Notes: generated from the sequence alone by a model not told the origin. Counted from the stretch's first letter, positions 17,304 through 26,226 are shown. The stretch is DNA of 64,000 bases from Caballeronia catudaia (GCF_001544755.2 NZ_FCOF02000023.1:1-64000); one strand, 5' to 3'. Numbers and translations are program-made.

Positions 17304-18503
17304 TCAGGAGGCGTCGACGCGAGCGGACCGGATGAACCCGTCGACGGCCGCGAGCTTCGACGAAACCGCCCCCGATGTCCGCTCGCAATTCGGGCAGGAC
17401 AGTTCGTACTCGTCTTCGTGAAGCTGCAATTCCGGTTCCGCGAGTTCGCAGGCCGGACAGACGCCCGGCGCGGAAACGTGCGTATCCAGTTGCGTCCCCA
17501 GACCAGCGATTTCCGCGGCGCTCAGGCGTCCCTCCGCCACCATCGACGCGATCAACGCGCCGACTTGGGCGCTCGCTCCGGACTGAACGCGTTGGGCGTC
17601 GCGTTCGCGGACGAGCGCGTCGATTTCGTCCGACTGTTCCCGAACTTGCGATTCGAGCCGGTCGGCGCGGCTTCTGGCGGCGCTAAGCTGTTGAATGAAA
17701 TCAAATTCTTTCTGACTCGTGTCGCGAGCGGCCGCCTGATAGGTGGCGGCCATGCCGCGCAGGGAATCGAGCTCCACCAGCATCGGCCGGACGCGCCGCT
17801 CAGCTTCCTTGACGGCGTCCTTGATTTGCTGAGCGTAGTGCTCCGTGTTCTGACGCAACTCAGTCTGCAGCTCGTCGATACGGTCGCGCAAGCGCGCGGT
17901 CGAAGCTTGTTCCTCGCGGAGACGCTCGGACAGCGCGTCGCTTTCTTTTTCCCAGCGTCCGATGACCTCGCGCAAGCCCGCTTGAGCGTCCGATCCTTGA
18001 TTGCGCAGCGCCTTGAGCTCGGCCTCGAGGGCCGCGATCCGCGCCGCGCCGGCTTCGGCACGCGTCTCGGCGCGTTGATGAGCTTGCTCGATTGCCTCGC
18101 GGCGAACATCAGCCTCGTGCACCTGGGCTTGCGCGGCTGAGAGGGCAGCGTCGAGCTGGGCTTTGTCGTCGACCAGGGAAGCGCGTGCCTGCCGCTGCGC
18201 TTCGTCGTACAGAGCCGCCAGGAGTTCGCCCGCACGTTCTTGCAGTGATTCGGGAATCGCGCCAGCATCGATACGCACGCGCAACGCTGAACGCAAGCTG
18301 GACCAGAACGCTTCGATGTCTTTCGGAATATCGCTCGCACTGCCTGTTTGCGTGAATTCACGGACAGCGGTTACTGAGGGTCGGACGCCTAGATCGAAGA
18401 AAAGACGCTTGCACGTGTGTTGGGAGAGCTCTTGCCGCCGCGCGCCGGCAGCACGCATGGCATCGAGTTCTCGACGCAGTTCCTCGCGGATTTGGTGTTC
18501 CAT
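17304..18503 (-). CDS. KfrA-like coiled-coil DNA-binding protein with C-terminal zinc ribbon
   Basis: 399 residues. The N-terminus matches the KfrA DNA-binding domain of large plasmids (TCKRLFFDLGVRPSVTAVREFTQTGSASDIPKDIEAFWSSLR). The middle, roughly residues 105-310, is a long heptad-rich coiled coil. The C-terminus has two CxxC pairs (CPAC and CPNC, about 20 residues apart) forming a probable zinc ribbon, unusual for KfrA. KfrA proteins are autoregulated accessory partition factors. An upstream TTG at 18512 could add three residues; ATG 18503 is preferred. It faces the origin repeats. Confidence 0.8.
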   Translation of the reverse strand: MEHQIREELRRELDAMRAAGARRQELSQHTCKRLFFDLGVRPSVTAVREFTQTGSASDIPKDIEAFWSSLRSALRVRIDAGAIPESLQERAGELLAALYDEAQRQARASLVDDKAQLDAALSAAQAQVHEADVRREAIEQAHQRAETRAEAGAARIAALEAELKALRNQGSDAQAGLREVIGRWEKESDALSERLREEQASTARLRDRIDELQTELRQNTEHYAQQIKDAVKEAERRVRPMLVELDSLRGMAATYQAAARDTSQKEFDFIQQLSAARSRADRLESQVREQSDEIDALVRERDAQRVQSGASAQVGALIASMVAEGRLSAAEIAGLGTQLDTHVSAPGVCPACELAEPELQLHEDEYELSCPNCERTSGAVSSKLAAVDGFIRSARVDAS

Positions 18504-18525
18504 GTCGGTCAAATCAGAAATTGGC

Positions 18526-18560
18526 GTAACGATAATAACATTTTACGTTTTAAACGTTAC
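18526..18560. promoter_or_regulatory. Palindromic AT-rich operator upstream of kfrA-like gene
   Basis: Nested symmetry: GTAACG (18526-18531) pairs with CGTTAC (18555-18560), and ACGTTT-T-AAACGT (18545-18557) is a perfect palindrome around one base. It begins 23 bases before the kfrA-like start codon, where KfrA proteins usually bind to autoregulate. Confidence 0.5.
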
Positions 18561-18868
18561 GAGTGCCGTCGTGTCGTACGCCTGCACGCGCGTGCTTCAT
18601 CATCCTCGTCCGATTTACCAGTCCTTACCTACCGACAAAGAAGAGTCTCGTGAAACATCTTTAGGAGACGACTTTAACTCCATGATTGCGCAAAGATTTT
18701 AGCTCGATCCGCAGATAAGCGTTGTGTTTCACGAATTTTCGAGGCTAAACATTATTTTTCGCCACGACTCGTGCGCTTGAGAGTAATAGAAGTTAACACC
18801 CTTGAACCTTCTTAAAAACAGTTAACGCCGTGCGAAAGCCTTGTGGCACAAGGGTTTGCGGGATGCTG
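18561..18868. other. AT-rich left edge of the origin region
   Basis: About 300 bases without a plausible gene and clearly more A/T-rich than the surrounding coding DNA (for example around 18712-18830). It contains two GTTAAC words and the odd-centred palindrome CCTTGTG-G-CACAAGG at 18839-18853. It could serve as a DNA-unwinding element; this is inference. Confidence 0.4.
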
Positions 18869-20106
18869 GGTGAGACTCTTCGGGACGTATGGTGAAGGTC
18901 TACAGGACGTATCGGTGATGAGCTTCAGGGCGCTTGGTGAGTACTCGCGGGAAACATCGTGAGCGGATTCGGGAAGACCTGGTTCAGCTCAGGTGAGATT
19001 TTTCGGGAGACTTCTCTCCAGCGAGCATTGATTGACGGGCGTGAGCAGACTGCTAGGTTTGCATCGACGGTGAGGTTCCTCGGGACATGCGAAAACGGGC
19101 GTTTTGCACGCCGAATAAGGTAGATTTTTCCGATTAGTGAGTGCTTACGGGGAAGAGTCGGACGCAAAGGTGAGGTTTTTCGGGGCGGCGGTGCGCCATT
19201 TCCCTGAAGAGAGACCTTTTTACGGTCGAAGGTGAGATTTTACGGGAGTCGCGATCGAGCAGCCGACCCCCCACGGGGAGGCTTCATCCGTTTGGAGGTC
19301 GTGGCTTTATGCGTTGTCATTTCATTGAGGTGAGACTTTGCGGGGGCGTTTGGGCGCTGGATTGGTTAGCGTCCGTGCAAGTTTCTGCGGAAAGGTGAGT
19401 GTCCTCGGGATCGCCATTCGCTGCAGAGCGATGTTGGGTGCGTCCGCGCTTCTGGATAAAAATATAATGCTAAACAGTTAGATAGCCCGAATCTGTCAGC
19501 ATGCGATCGACCAATGGTGAGGAAATTCGGGAGCCTTCAAAGGAGTGGGCTGGTCGATGCCCGGAAAAGGTGCGGTGAGGTTTTACGGGAGGACCACTCC
19601 TTTGCCCTGGAGCGAGAAGCGAGATAGGTGCCCGCCACGGGCAACCTTGTAGTTGGTCGAACAGAAAGGTGAGTGTTTGCGGGACCAGGTAAATGAGTCG
19701 TTGTCGGTTTCCGAGCAAGTTCGAGAAAGTCAATATAGCCAAGGCCTTAGCGGAGATTTTGTGCTCTGCGAAGGCTCGGATAAAGGCGTGACGCGGAGTC
19801 TCGACGCCCGTCGGTCGCTCAAAGGTGAGGTTTTCCGGGAGGGGTTGCGGTTTCCTTCGCGAGTGATTCGCGCCGTCGATCGATGAGCCACGCGAGCCGT
19901 CAAAGGAACCGTGAAGAACACGCAGCTATCGCGCTGTCTCTCGTGCGCCACAGATAGCCGATCGCCAAAAATATTTTGAGGTGAGTGTTTTCAGGACTCT
20001 GTCCGGGCATCGCGGATATGGGCAAAACGCGCCGCGATCCGTTTACCCGCATGGATGCTGCATATATGAGATGAGTGCGATCGGTGAGCGGTGAGCGTTT
20101 ACGGGA
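18869..20106 (+). repeat. Origin iteron array, 18 copies of a 17-bp direct repeat
   Basis: Consensus GGTGAGNNTTTNCGGGA, all in the same orientation. Copies start at 18869, 18891, 18914, 18936, 18958, 18992, 19069, 19136, 19169, 19231, 19329, 19394, 19516, 19574, 19668, 19824, 19980 and 20090. A half-degenerate copy lies at 18847. The first five are spaced 22-23 bases, two helical turns; later ones are farther apart. No believable gene lies in 18504-20226. Such iterons upstream of a Rep_3 initiator are the expected binding sites for that initiator, so this is the predicted replication origin. Confidence 0.85.
19451..19459 (-). promoter_or_regulatory. DnaA-box-like sequence next to AT-rich tract
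   Basis: TCTGGATAA differs from the DnaA box TGTGGATAA at one position and runs directly into an A/T-rich stretch (19456-19484) inside the iteron array. A helper DnaA site and unwinding region are plausible but unproven. Confidence 0.35.
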
Positions 20107-20226
20107 ACGCACCGCAGTGAGGCTGAGCGGCGTGTCCATCATCACCGCAGGATGGTGAAGACACCCCTATAGACGCGGTTCACCCCAATCGGTATCCTTC
20201 GACGCAATATCGATCCTGACCATCGC

Positions 20227-21582
20227 ATGGCCACGAAGCGCGCTAAGAAGACCGACGTTGTCAGCCCGAGCTCGGCCGAATTGCGCAAGGCGGTCGAGGC
20301 CATCGCGATTCAGCCGAAAAGCGGCAAGATTACGCTTCTGACCAGAAAGCTCTTCAACGTGCTGCTCGCGGTCGCCCAGCAAGCTGACGAATCAGGCGAC
20401 ACGTATCGTGCGCTGCTGTCCGATATTGTCGCCAATTCGGCGTTCGACTCCAACGACACTGCGCTCGTAAAAGAACATCTGCGTCGCATGGTGTCGGTGC
20501 AGGTCGAGTGGAGCACCGGCACGTCGAGTCAGAAGCCCGGCCGCAAGTGGGGCATCTCGACGTTGATCGCCGACGCGGAAATCCTGGAGGATCCGACGAC
20601 CCGCCGCGTATGGGTCGAGTTTTCCTTCGCGCCGAAAATCAAAAAGAAGCTGCTGGATCCGGTTCAATACGCGCGCCTCAGCCTGCAGTTTCAGAGCCAG
20701 CTGCGCAGCAGCGCCGGCCTCGCGCTCTATGAGATCTGCGTTCGCTACCTGACCAATCCCAGCCATTTGACAATGCGCGAAACCTGGGAGTGGTGGCGCC
20801 CGATCCTGTCCGGTACGCCCGACACGGAAGCGGGCGACGAAGCCAAGCGCGAATACAAGTACTTCAAGCGTGATTATCTGCGCCCCGCGATTGCCGAAGT
20901 GAACGCGGTGACGAACATCTTCGTCGAGTTGGTGGAGCATCGCGAGGGAAGGCGTGTCGCAGAGATCCAGTTCCGCGTGACCGAGCGCAAGCAGCCGATG
21001 CTCGCGCTCGACGAGCATCCGAACGTGTTCGACAGCACGCTCGTCGATCGGATGGTGAAGATCGGCATTCCACTCAAGGACGCTCAGACGCTCTACGCGG
21101 ACAGCGAGGAGAATCGCATCCGGGCGGCATTGCAGATGACCGAGCAACGCATGCGCAGCACGTCCCTGCCGCCGGTTCGAAGCGCCGCAGCGCTTTTCAA
21201 GGATGCGCTCAAGAAAGGCTATGCACCGCCGGTGGAGGCGTTGCCATCTGCGACGAGCGGCGTGCCGGCACGCGCTCCGGGGGCCGCCGCCGACGATCTC
21301 AAGGCACGCTTGCTGAGCGAATTTTCCGCCTACCGACGCAAGGAAGCGCGTGTGCTGTACGACGAGCAAGGTGAGGAAGAACGGGAGCTCGCACGTCAGT
21401 CGTTCGAGGATGACGTGCTGCCGGGGCTGGGCACGCACATGCGCGACGACTGGCGCAAGCGTGGATTGGATTCGAAGCTTGCCGAAACGTCGTTCTTCGA
21501 CTGGCTTGCTCGAAAGACTTGGGGCGAGCCCACCGACGGCGACTTACTTGCTTTCACGTTGAGCCAGTCGCGGGTGGGTTGA
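20227..21582 (+). CDS. Replication initiator protein (Rep_3/RepB-like) of the secondary replicon
   Basis: 451-residue cytoplasmic initiator. The N-terminal half has the Rep_3 winged-helix pattern (SGKITLLTRKLFNVLLAVAQQ, then LRRMVSVQVEWS and GISTLIADAEIL). A second winged helix follows (SLQFQSQLRSSAGLALYEICVRYL). The C-terminal third is a less conserved acidic helical region. It sits directly downstream of the iteron array and convergent to parB, the layout of Burkholderia secondary chromosomes. It should bind the iterons and open the origin. No strong ribosome site precedes ATG 20227. Confidence 0.88.
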   Translation: MATKRAKKTDVVSPSSAELRKAVEAIAIQPKSGKITLLTRKLFNVLLAVAQQADESGDTYRALLSDIVANSAFDSNDTALVKEHLRRMVSVQVEWSTGTSSQKPGRKWGISTLIADAEILEDPTTRRVWVEFSFAPKIKKKLLDPVQYARLSLQFQSQLRSSAGLALYEICVRYLTNPSHLTMRETWEWWRPILSGTPDTEAGDEAKREYKYFKRDYLRPAIAEVNAVTNIFVELVEHREGRRVAEIQFRVTERKQPMLALDEHPNVFDSTLVDRMVKIGIPLKDAQTLYADSEENRIRAALQMTEQRMRSTSLPPVRSAAALFKDALKKGYAPPVEALPSATSGVPARAPGAAADDLKARLLSEFSAYRRKEARVLYDEQGEEERELARQSFEDDVLPGLGTHMRDDWRKRGLDSKLAETSFFDWLARKTWGEPTDGDLLAFTLSQSRVG

Positions 21583-21631
21583 TATCGCAGGCATGGCGAA
21601 AAGTTCTTCAGAACGATTCGCGCAATTCGAT

Positions 21632-21656
21632 GGCCACCGTGAAAGACTCGGTGGCC
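21632..21656. other. Hairpin between convergent rep and parB genes
   Basis: Eight-base perfect stem GGCCACCG / CGGTGGCC with a nine-base loop, in the short gap between two convergent genes. No T-run follows on either strand, so it is at best a weak or factor-dependent terminator. Confidence 0.4.
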
Positions 21657-21666
21657 CTGCATCACT

Positions 21667-22728
21667 TCACTTCTTCTTCTCGACAGCCTGAAGCATCGAC
21701 TCGATCTGATGCAACAATTCGTCACGCCGTTCACGCGATAACCCGCGCAAGCGCAGCTCGAGGCGATCTTCCCCATATGACTTCAGATCGCCGACCGAGA
21801 CGCCATCGAGTTTGATGTCGAGGCGCTGCGCATAGCGCTGCCGACTTGGCGTCTTCGGTGTGTCCTGAGCGCTCGCGCGCCCCTTGACGATATCGGCGAC
21901 CTGGCGCGTGCTCAGATCGTCCGACGTGATCTTGTTGATGAGACGCAGCGTGGAATCGCTGCCGCGAGCGGCGTGGTATCGGGCGATCTGATAGGCCATG
22001 TTCGAACCGAACCGGTCCGGCCGCGCCACCATCTCATGCATGACGTTTTCAGGAAGCTTCGCGATGGACAGCGCCACGGCGATCGTCGATTCGTCGAGGC
22101 CCAGATGATCGGCGAGCTCGCGCTGGCTCTGAAAATGTTCCTCGTCGAGGAACCGCCGCCAGACCACGGCGTTGTCGAACACAGTCTGCGAGTCGCGCTG
22201 AACATTCAGATCGTAGCCCAGTTTGTAGCTCTGAATGCCGATCGGCAGATCGACGACCACCGCCTTGACCGTTTCCTTGTTCGCCTCTTTAAGCGCCCGC
22301 ACGCGGCGGCCACCATCGCTGACGAAGAACGTTCCCGGATTCTCGTAGTCGGGAATGACGTGGATGGCCTGCTGCTGCCCTTGCTTTGCAAGGTTGACCG
22401 CCAATTCCGCGATCGAGGACTTGAGATAGAAATGGCGCGGGTTGAACGGACTAGTCTTGATCGACTTCAACGGCAGTTCGATCACTTGTCCCGTCGTATA
22501 GCGATTGGCGCGTCGCCAGGTCCGATATTCCTCGGACTCGACGCCGGTAGCGATATCGCTTGGTTCGTCGGCGACGAATGCGCTCGACCGGCCGTTTGCG
22601 GCCTGCCCTACGTGCTGAAGGTCAACGATGCCGTCGATGGCGTTCAGGCGATCGAGTGCCGTGCGTTTTTCGCTGCTCGTCGAGTCGGGGCGGGCCTTGA
22701 AGCCCTTTGCAAACTGGGACGGTTTCAT
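21667..22728 (-). CDS. parB: ParB centromere-binding partition protein
   Basis: 353 residues. It has the ParB/Spo0J N-terminal nuclease-like domain (IELPLKSIKTSPFNPRHFY, SDGGRRVRALKEANKE in the C-motif region) and a central helix-turn-helix (SQRELADHLGLDESTIAVALSIAKLPENV). The N-terminus (MKPSQFAKGFKARPDSTSS) is the usual ParA-interaction region. AAGGA before the start overlaps the end of a parS-like palindrome. It follows parA in the same direction. It should bind CTTTATGCGCATAAAG sites nearby, since one lies between parA and parB and two lie upstream of parA. Confidence 0.92.
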   Translation of the reverse strand: MKPSQFAKGFKARPDSTSSEKRTALDRLNAIDGIVDLQHVGQAANGRSSAFVADEPSDIATGVESEEYRTWRRANRYTTGQVIELPLKSIKTSPFNPRHFYLKSSIAELAVNLAKQGQQQAIHVIPDYENPGTFFVSDGGRRVRALKEANKETVKAVVVDLPIGIQSYKLGYDLNVQRDSQTVFDNAVVWRRFLDEEHFQSQRELADHLGLDESTIAVALSIAKLPENVMHEMVARPDRFGSNMAYQIARYHAARGSDSTLRLINKITSDDLSTRQVADIVKGRASAQDTPKTPSRQRYAQRLDIKLDGVSVGDLKSYGEDRLELRLRGLSRERRDELLHQIESMLQAVEKKK

Positions 22729-22736
22729 TCAGGGTC

Positions 22737-22752
22737 CTTTATGCGCATAAAG
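22737..22752. repeat. parS-like site 2 (perfect), between parA and parB
   Basis: Exact CTTTATGCGCATAAAG in the 24-base gap between parA and parB. Its last bases also form part of the parB ribosome-binding region, so ParB binding here could affect parB expression. Confidence 0.8.
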
Positions 22753-23415
22753 TCAGGAGAGCATGTCGAGGATTTCATCAGCCACGGCGCGAATCTCCGC
22801 AGCACCGAGGCGCGATCCGCGGTCACTCATCTGAAGTACGGTCTGACCAAGCGCCATCGCCTGCTTGTAGCACTCGCGTGTGGGGATTTGCGTTTTAAGC
22901 AGGGGAAAACCGAGTTCCTCGAGCGCGACCTTGAGTTCGCGCGTAAGCATGCGCTTCTCTTCCGTCTTGTTCAAAAGGAAGACGGCGCGCAGGTCTTCGT
23001 TCATCACCTGCGCTTGCTGAACGAGTTTGACGAGACCGACACTCGACCAGTAGTCCGCCGGCGACGATGACGTCGGAATCACTGCGACACTCGCCGCGAG
23101 CAATACGACGCCCGATACCTTCTCGGTGATCGATGGCGGGCAATCGACCACGATGAATTCGTAGTCGTTGACGAACTTCTTGATCTCGCGGTGAATCTGC
23201 CCGCCCGCTTCGGAGAGGTTAACCACGGGAAAGGGTATTCCGTTCGCGCCGTCCGATGCAGCGCTTGACCAATGGATCAAAGTGTTCTGCCCATCGGCGT
23301 CGACGACGAGCACACGCTTCTTCTTTTCGTGAAGGGCTGCACCGAGGTGCATTGCGATCGTGCTTTTGCCGACGCCGCCCTTTTGCTGCGTGATCGCTAT
23401 GATTTCCGCCGCCAC
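22753..23415 (-). CDS. parA: ParA partition ATPase (short form without N-terminal HTH)
   Basis: 220-residue Walker-type ATPase. The deviant Walker A is QQKGGVGKSTIAMHLG, the Walker A' is VLVVDADGQNTLIHW and the Walker B is FIVVDCPPS. The absence of an N-terminal DNA-binding extension places it with short ParAs, so autoregulation must come from ParB or another factor. A GTG start at 23415 is supported by GGAG upstream. Operon with parB. Confidence 0.92.
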   Translation of the reverse strand: MAAEIIAITQQKGGVGKSTIAMHLGAALHEKKKRVLVVDADGQNTLIHWSSAASDGANGIPFPVVNLSEAGGQIHREIKKFVNDYEFIVVDCPPSITEKVSGVVLLAASVAVIPTSSSPADYWSSVGLVKLVQQAQVMNEDLRAVFLLNKTEEKRMLTRELKVALEELGFPLLKTQIPTRECYKQAMALGQTVLQMSDRGSRLGAAEIRAVADEILDMLS

Positions 23416-23516
23416 GTTTTGCTCCGAAATTTTAAGTCCGTTGAATTCTACATTGACGTAATCTTTTTTTCAGTGGAAATCGACAAGATATGACGTGCGT
23501 TGGCCATTCGGCCTAG

Positions 23517-23532
23517 CTTTATGCGCATAAAG
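23517..23532. repeat. parS-like site 3 (perfect)
   Basis: Exact CTTTATGCGCATAAAG about 100 bases upstream of parA. It pairs with site 4, which begins 72 bases further on. Confidence 0.8.
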
Positions 23533-23588
23533 TCCAGTCTTCTGCGCCTGCAAACGAAAGCGATGCCTCGGCGCGAACTCGATCGGAG

Positions 23589-23604
23589 CTTTATGCGCAT
23601 AAAG
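23589..23604. repeat. parS-like site 4 (perfect)
   Basis: Exact CTTTATGCGCATAAAG in the divergent region between parA and the acyltransferase gene. Confidence 0.8.
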
Positions 23605-23784
23605 TCGCCGGTGTTGCTCCAGTTCGCCAGGTCGCGGTACGGAACGATTCGCGACGGTACGACCGTCGAGGACGATCCGTCGACGGTGGTTTGATAAGCG
23701 CGTATGTCGTCACCCGTCATCACCTGCAAAACAAAATCGCCTATGCTAAGGCGCTGTCCTAATCGTCGCCCTATCGGAGCCGTC

Positions 23785-26226
23785 ATGACCGTTCGCAATC
23801 TGGACATTCTGTTTGCCCCAAAATCTATCGCGATCGTCGGAGCTTCATCGCGCACGGGCAGCGTCGGCGAAATGGTATGGGCGCGCGCTGCATGCGCCGG
23901 CTTCTCAGGATCCCTTTGGCCCGTCAACCCAAAATACAGATCACTGGGCGGCCAACCCGTGTACGCCGATATCGATGCGCTGCCCGAAGCCCCCAACGTC
24001 GCGGTGCTCTGCACGCGACCGCATACCTGGCCGGATCTCGTCGAACGATTGGGACGTCGCGGAACAAAAGCGGTCGTGATTGTGGGTGAGGCGACCCGGC
24101 GGATTGCGTCATCGACACCGCGACAGGACGATCTGCAAGGATCCGCCGCCGGCGCGGATGATTGGACAGTCCGGACGCTTGCTGCCGCCCGCCCCTTCCT
24201 CGTGCGCGTCGTCGGACCTGGGAGTATCGGCGTAGTGACACCCGCGATCGGCGCCTGTCTCGGCGCGCCCGCCTGCAACGTCGAATCGGGCGGAGTCGCA
24301 TGGGTATCCGGGTCGAACGCATTGACGAACGGCGTATTGGGTTGGGCGCGTGCGCGCGGCCTCGGCTTCTCACGAATCGTCGCCCTTGGAGATGAAGCCG
24401 ACGTCGATTCCGGCGACCTTCTCGATTTCCTCGCAAGCGATGTCTCGACGCGGGCGATTCTGCTCGCGATCGAAACTGTGCGATCTGCGCGCAAATTCAT
24501 GTCGGCCGCGCGCGCCGCCGCGCGAAACAAGCCGGTGCTCGTGCTCCGCACTGGTCGGGACGATCCGTTCGATCGGCTCTACGGCGCCGCTTTTCGTCGT
24601 GCCGGGCTCGTGCGCGTCGATTCACTCGACGACTTGCTCGACGAAATCGAAACCCTCGGCATAGGCCGTGTCGCGGCGAGCGATGTCGCGACCGTCGTCA
24701 CAAGCGACGGCGGCGTCGCAGCACTCGCACAGGATGCGTTCGGCGCCGCCGGCGACGACCTCGCGCAATGGCCCACCGCGGCGCGCGATGCGATCGCGAC
24801 CGCGCTGCCTCGCGCCCGGGCGGGAAATCCGCTTCTGCTGGGCGATGCGGCCACTTCCGCCGATTTTGGCGCCGCACTGGAAGCGCTGGCTTCGCATCGC
24901 GAGACCGGCACCGTGTTCGTCGTGCATGCTCCGACGCATAGCGCGCCGGTTGCGGAAGTCGCGCGTACGCTCATTGCCGAGCGGCGCCATGCGTACCGCG
25001 GATTACTGGCTTGCTTCTTTGGCTGCGTCGATGCCGCGACGCGCGACGAATTGCACGCGAACGGCATACCCGTGCATACGACGCCGCATCGGCTCGCACG
25101 CGGATTCGCGCGACTCGTCGATTTCCGGCAAGGCCGCGAGTTATTGATGCAGACGCCCGACGGCCTTCCCGCCGATGTCCCCGATGACATCGATGCCGCA
25201 CAACGCGACATTCGAAGCGCGCTCGGGAGCGGCATCACGGAATTGAACGGTGATCATGCGGCGCGCGTGCTCGCCCGCTTCGGTATTACGGCGAAGCCCG
25301 GACCACCGGATTCGCTGACGAGCGATGCCGTCGAGATTCAGACGCGGATGCTCAACCACCGCGTATTTGGCCCGGTGTTCGAGTTCAAGGCCGAAGGTGC
25401 ACTCGGCCTCGCGGACGCTCTGCACGAGTTCGCATTGCCACCACTCAATCCCGTGCTCGCGCGCGATCTCGTCATGCGTTCGCCGCGGTCGCGCGAATTA
25501 CCCACCGACACGCTGCTCAATTCGCTGACGGCGCTGTCGCAACTCGTTTGCTATATCGAGGAAATCGTTGCGTTGCGGCTCGTCCTGCGCGTGACGCGCG
25601 ATTCGGTCGCCGTACACGAGCCGCTACTCACGCTGGGGGCGCATCGCAAGCCGCTCGCGATCGTGCCGTATCCACGCCGCCTCGAAGAGACGCTCGACTG
25701 GCGCGGTATGCGGGTGACCGTGCGGCCGATTCGCCCAGAGGACGAAGAAGCGCATGCCGCGTTTGTTGCCGCGAACACCGCCGAAGACCTGCGCCTGCGC
25801 TTCTTCGGCGCGGTGCGCAGTTTCGATCATTCGCAACTCGCGCGGATGACGCAGATCGACTACGACCGCGAGATGGCGCTGATCGTCACGCGGGCGAATG
25901 GTGAAGGCGTGGGAGAGACGCTAGGCGTCGCTCGCGCCATCGCCGATCCGGACAACGAGACCGCCGAGTTCGCCGTGGCCGCGCGTTCGGATATGAAGGG
26001 AAAAGGGCTGGGAAAGCTGTTGCTGTCGCGCATCATCGAGTATGCGAAAAACCGCGGTACGCGCTGGTTGATCGGCGAAGCGCTGCGCGAGAACGCCGGC
26101 ATGATCGCGCTTGCGCGCAACACGGGCTTCGAATTGACGAAGACGGAAGACCCGGGCGTGGTCGGCTTCAGATTGCGATTGTGTGAAACGCCGTCGCCTA
26201 CTTCGAGAGGCGCGAACGTCGATTGA
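23785..26226 (+). CDS. ADP-forming acyl-CoA synthetase-like/GNAT fusion (Pat-type protein acetyltransferase)
   Basis: 813-residue multidomain protein. It begins with a CoA-binding Rossmann domain (LFAPKSIAIVGASSRTGSVGEMV), continues with succinyl-CoA-ligase-like domains to roughly residue 480 and a short ATP-grasp-like segment (ELNGDHAARVLARFGI), and ends with a GNAT domain (MRVTVRPIRPEDEEAH, then KGLGKLLLSRIIEYAKNRG). This order matches Pat-type lysine acetyltransferases that tune acyl-CoA synthetases. ATG 23785 lies 181 bases after parS site 4. The ATP-grasp part is short and may be non-catalytic. Confidence 0.85.
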   Translation: MTVRNLDILFAPKSIAIVGASSRTGSVGEMVWARAACAGFSGSLWPVNPKYRSLGGQPVYADIDALPEAPNVAVLCTRPHTWPDLVERLGRRGTKAVVIVGEATRRIASSTPRQDDLQGSAAGADDWTVRTLAAARPFLVRVVGPGSIGVVTPAIGACLGAPACNVESGGVAWVSGSNALTNGVLGWARARGLGFSRIVALGDEADVDSGDLLDFLASDVSTRAILLAIETVRSARKFMSAARAAARNKPVLVLRTGRDDPFDRLYGAAFRRAGLVRVDSLDDLLDEIETLGIGRVAASDVATVVTSDGGVAALAQDAFGAAGDDLAQWPTAARDAIATALPRARAGNPLLLGDAATSADFGAALEALASHRETGTVFVVHAPTHSAPVAEVARTLIAERRHAYRGLLACFFGCVDAATRDELHANGIPVHTTPHRLARGFARLVDFRQGRELLMQTPDGLPADVPDDIDAAQRDIRSALGSGITELNGDHAARVLARFGITAKPGPPDSLTSDAVEIQTRMLNHRVFGPVFEFKAEGALGLADALHEFALPPLNPVLARDLVMRSPRSRELPTDTLLNSLTALSQLVCYIEEIVALRLVLRVTRDSVAVHEPLLTLGAHRKPLAIVPYPRRLEETLDWRGMRVTVRPIRPEDEEAHAAFVAANTAEDLRLRFFGAVRSFDHSQLARMTQIDYDREMALIVTRANGEGVGETLGVARAIADPDNETAEFAVAARSDMKGKGLGKLLLSRIIEYAKNRGTRWLIGEALRENAGMIALARNTGFELTKTEDPGVVGFRLRLCETPSPTSRGANVD

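Noticed and set aside
18869..20106. Possible CRISPR array
   Set aside because: Repeats are 17 bases, variable in the middle, and spaced from 22 to 156 bases. They lie beside an initiator gene, so they are iterons and not CRISPR repeats.
20392..21438. 348-residue minus-strand open frame inside rep
   Set aside because: Antisense to a clear Rep_3 initiator; composition is typical of a shadow frame.
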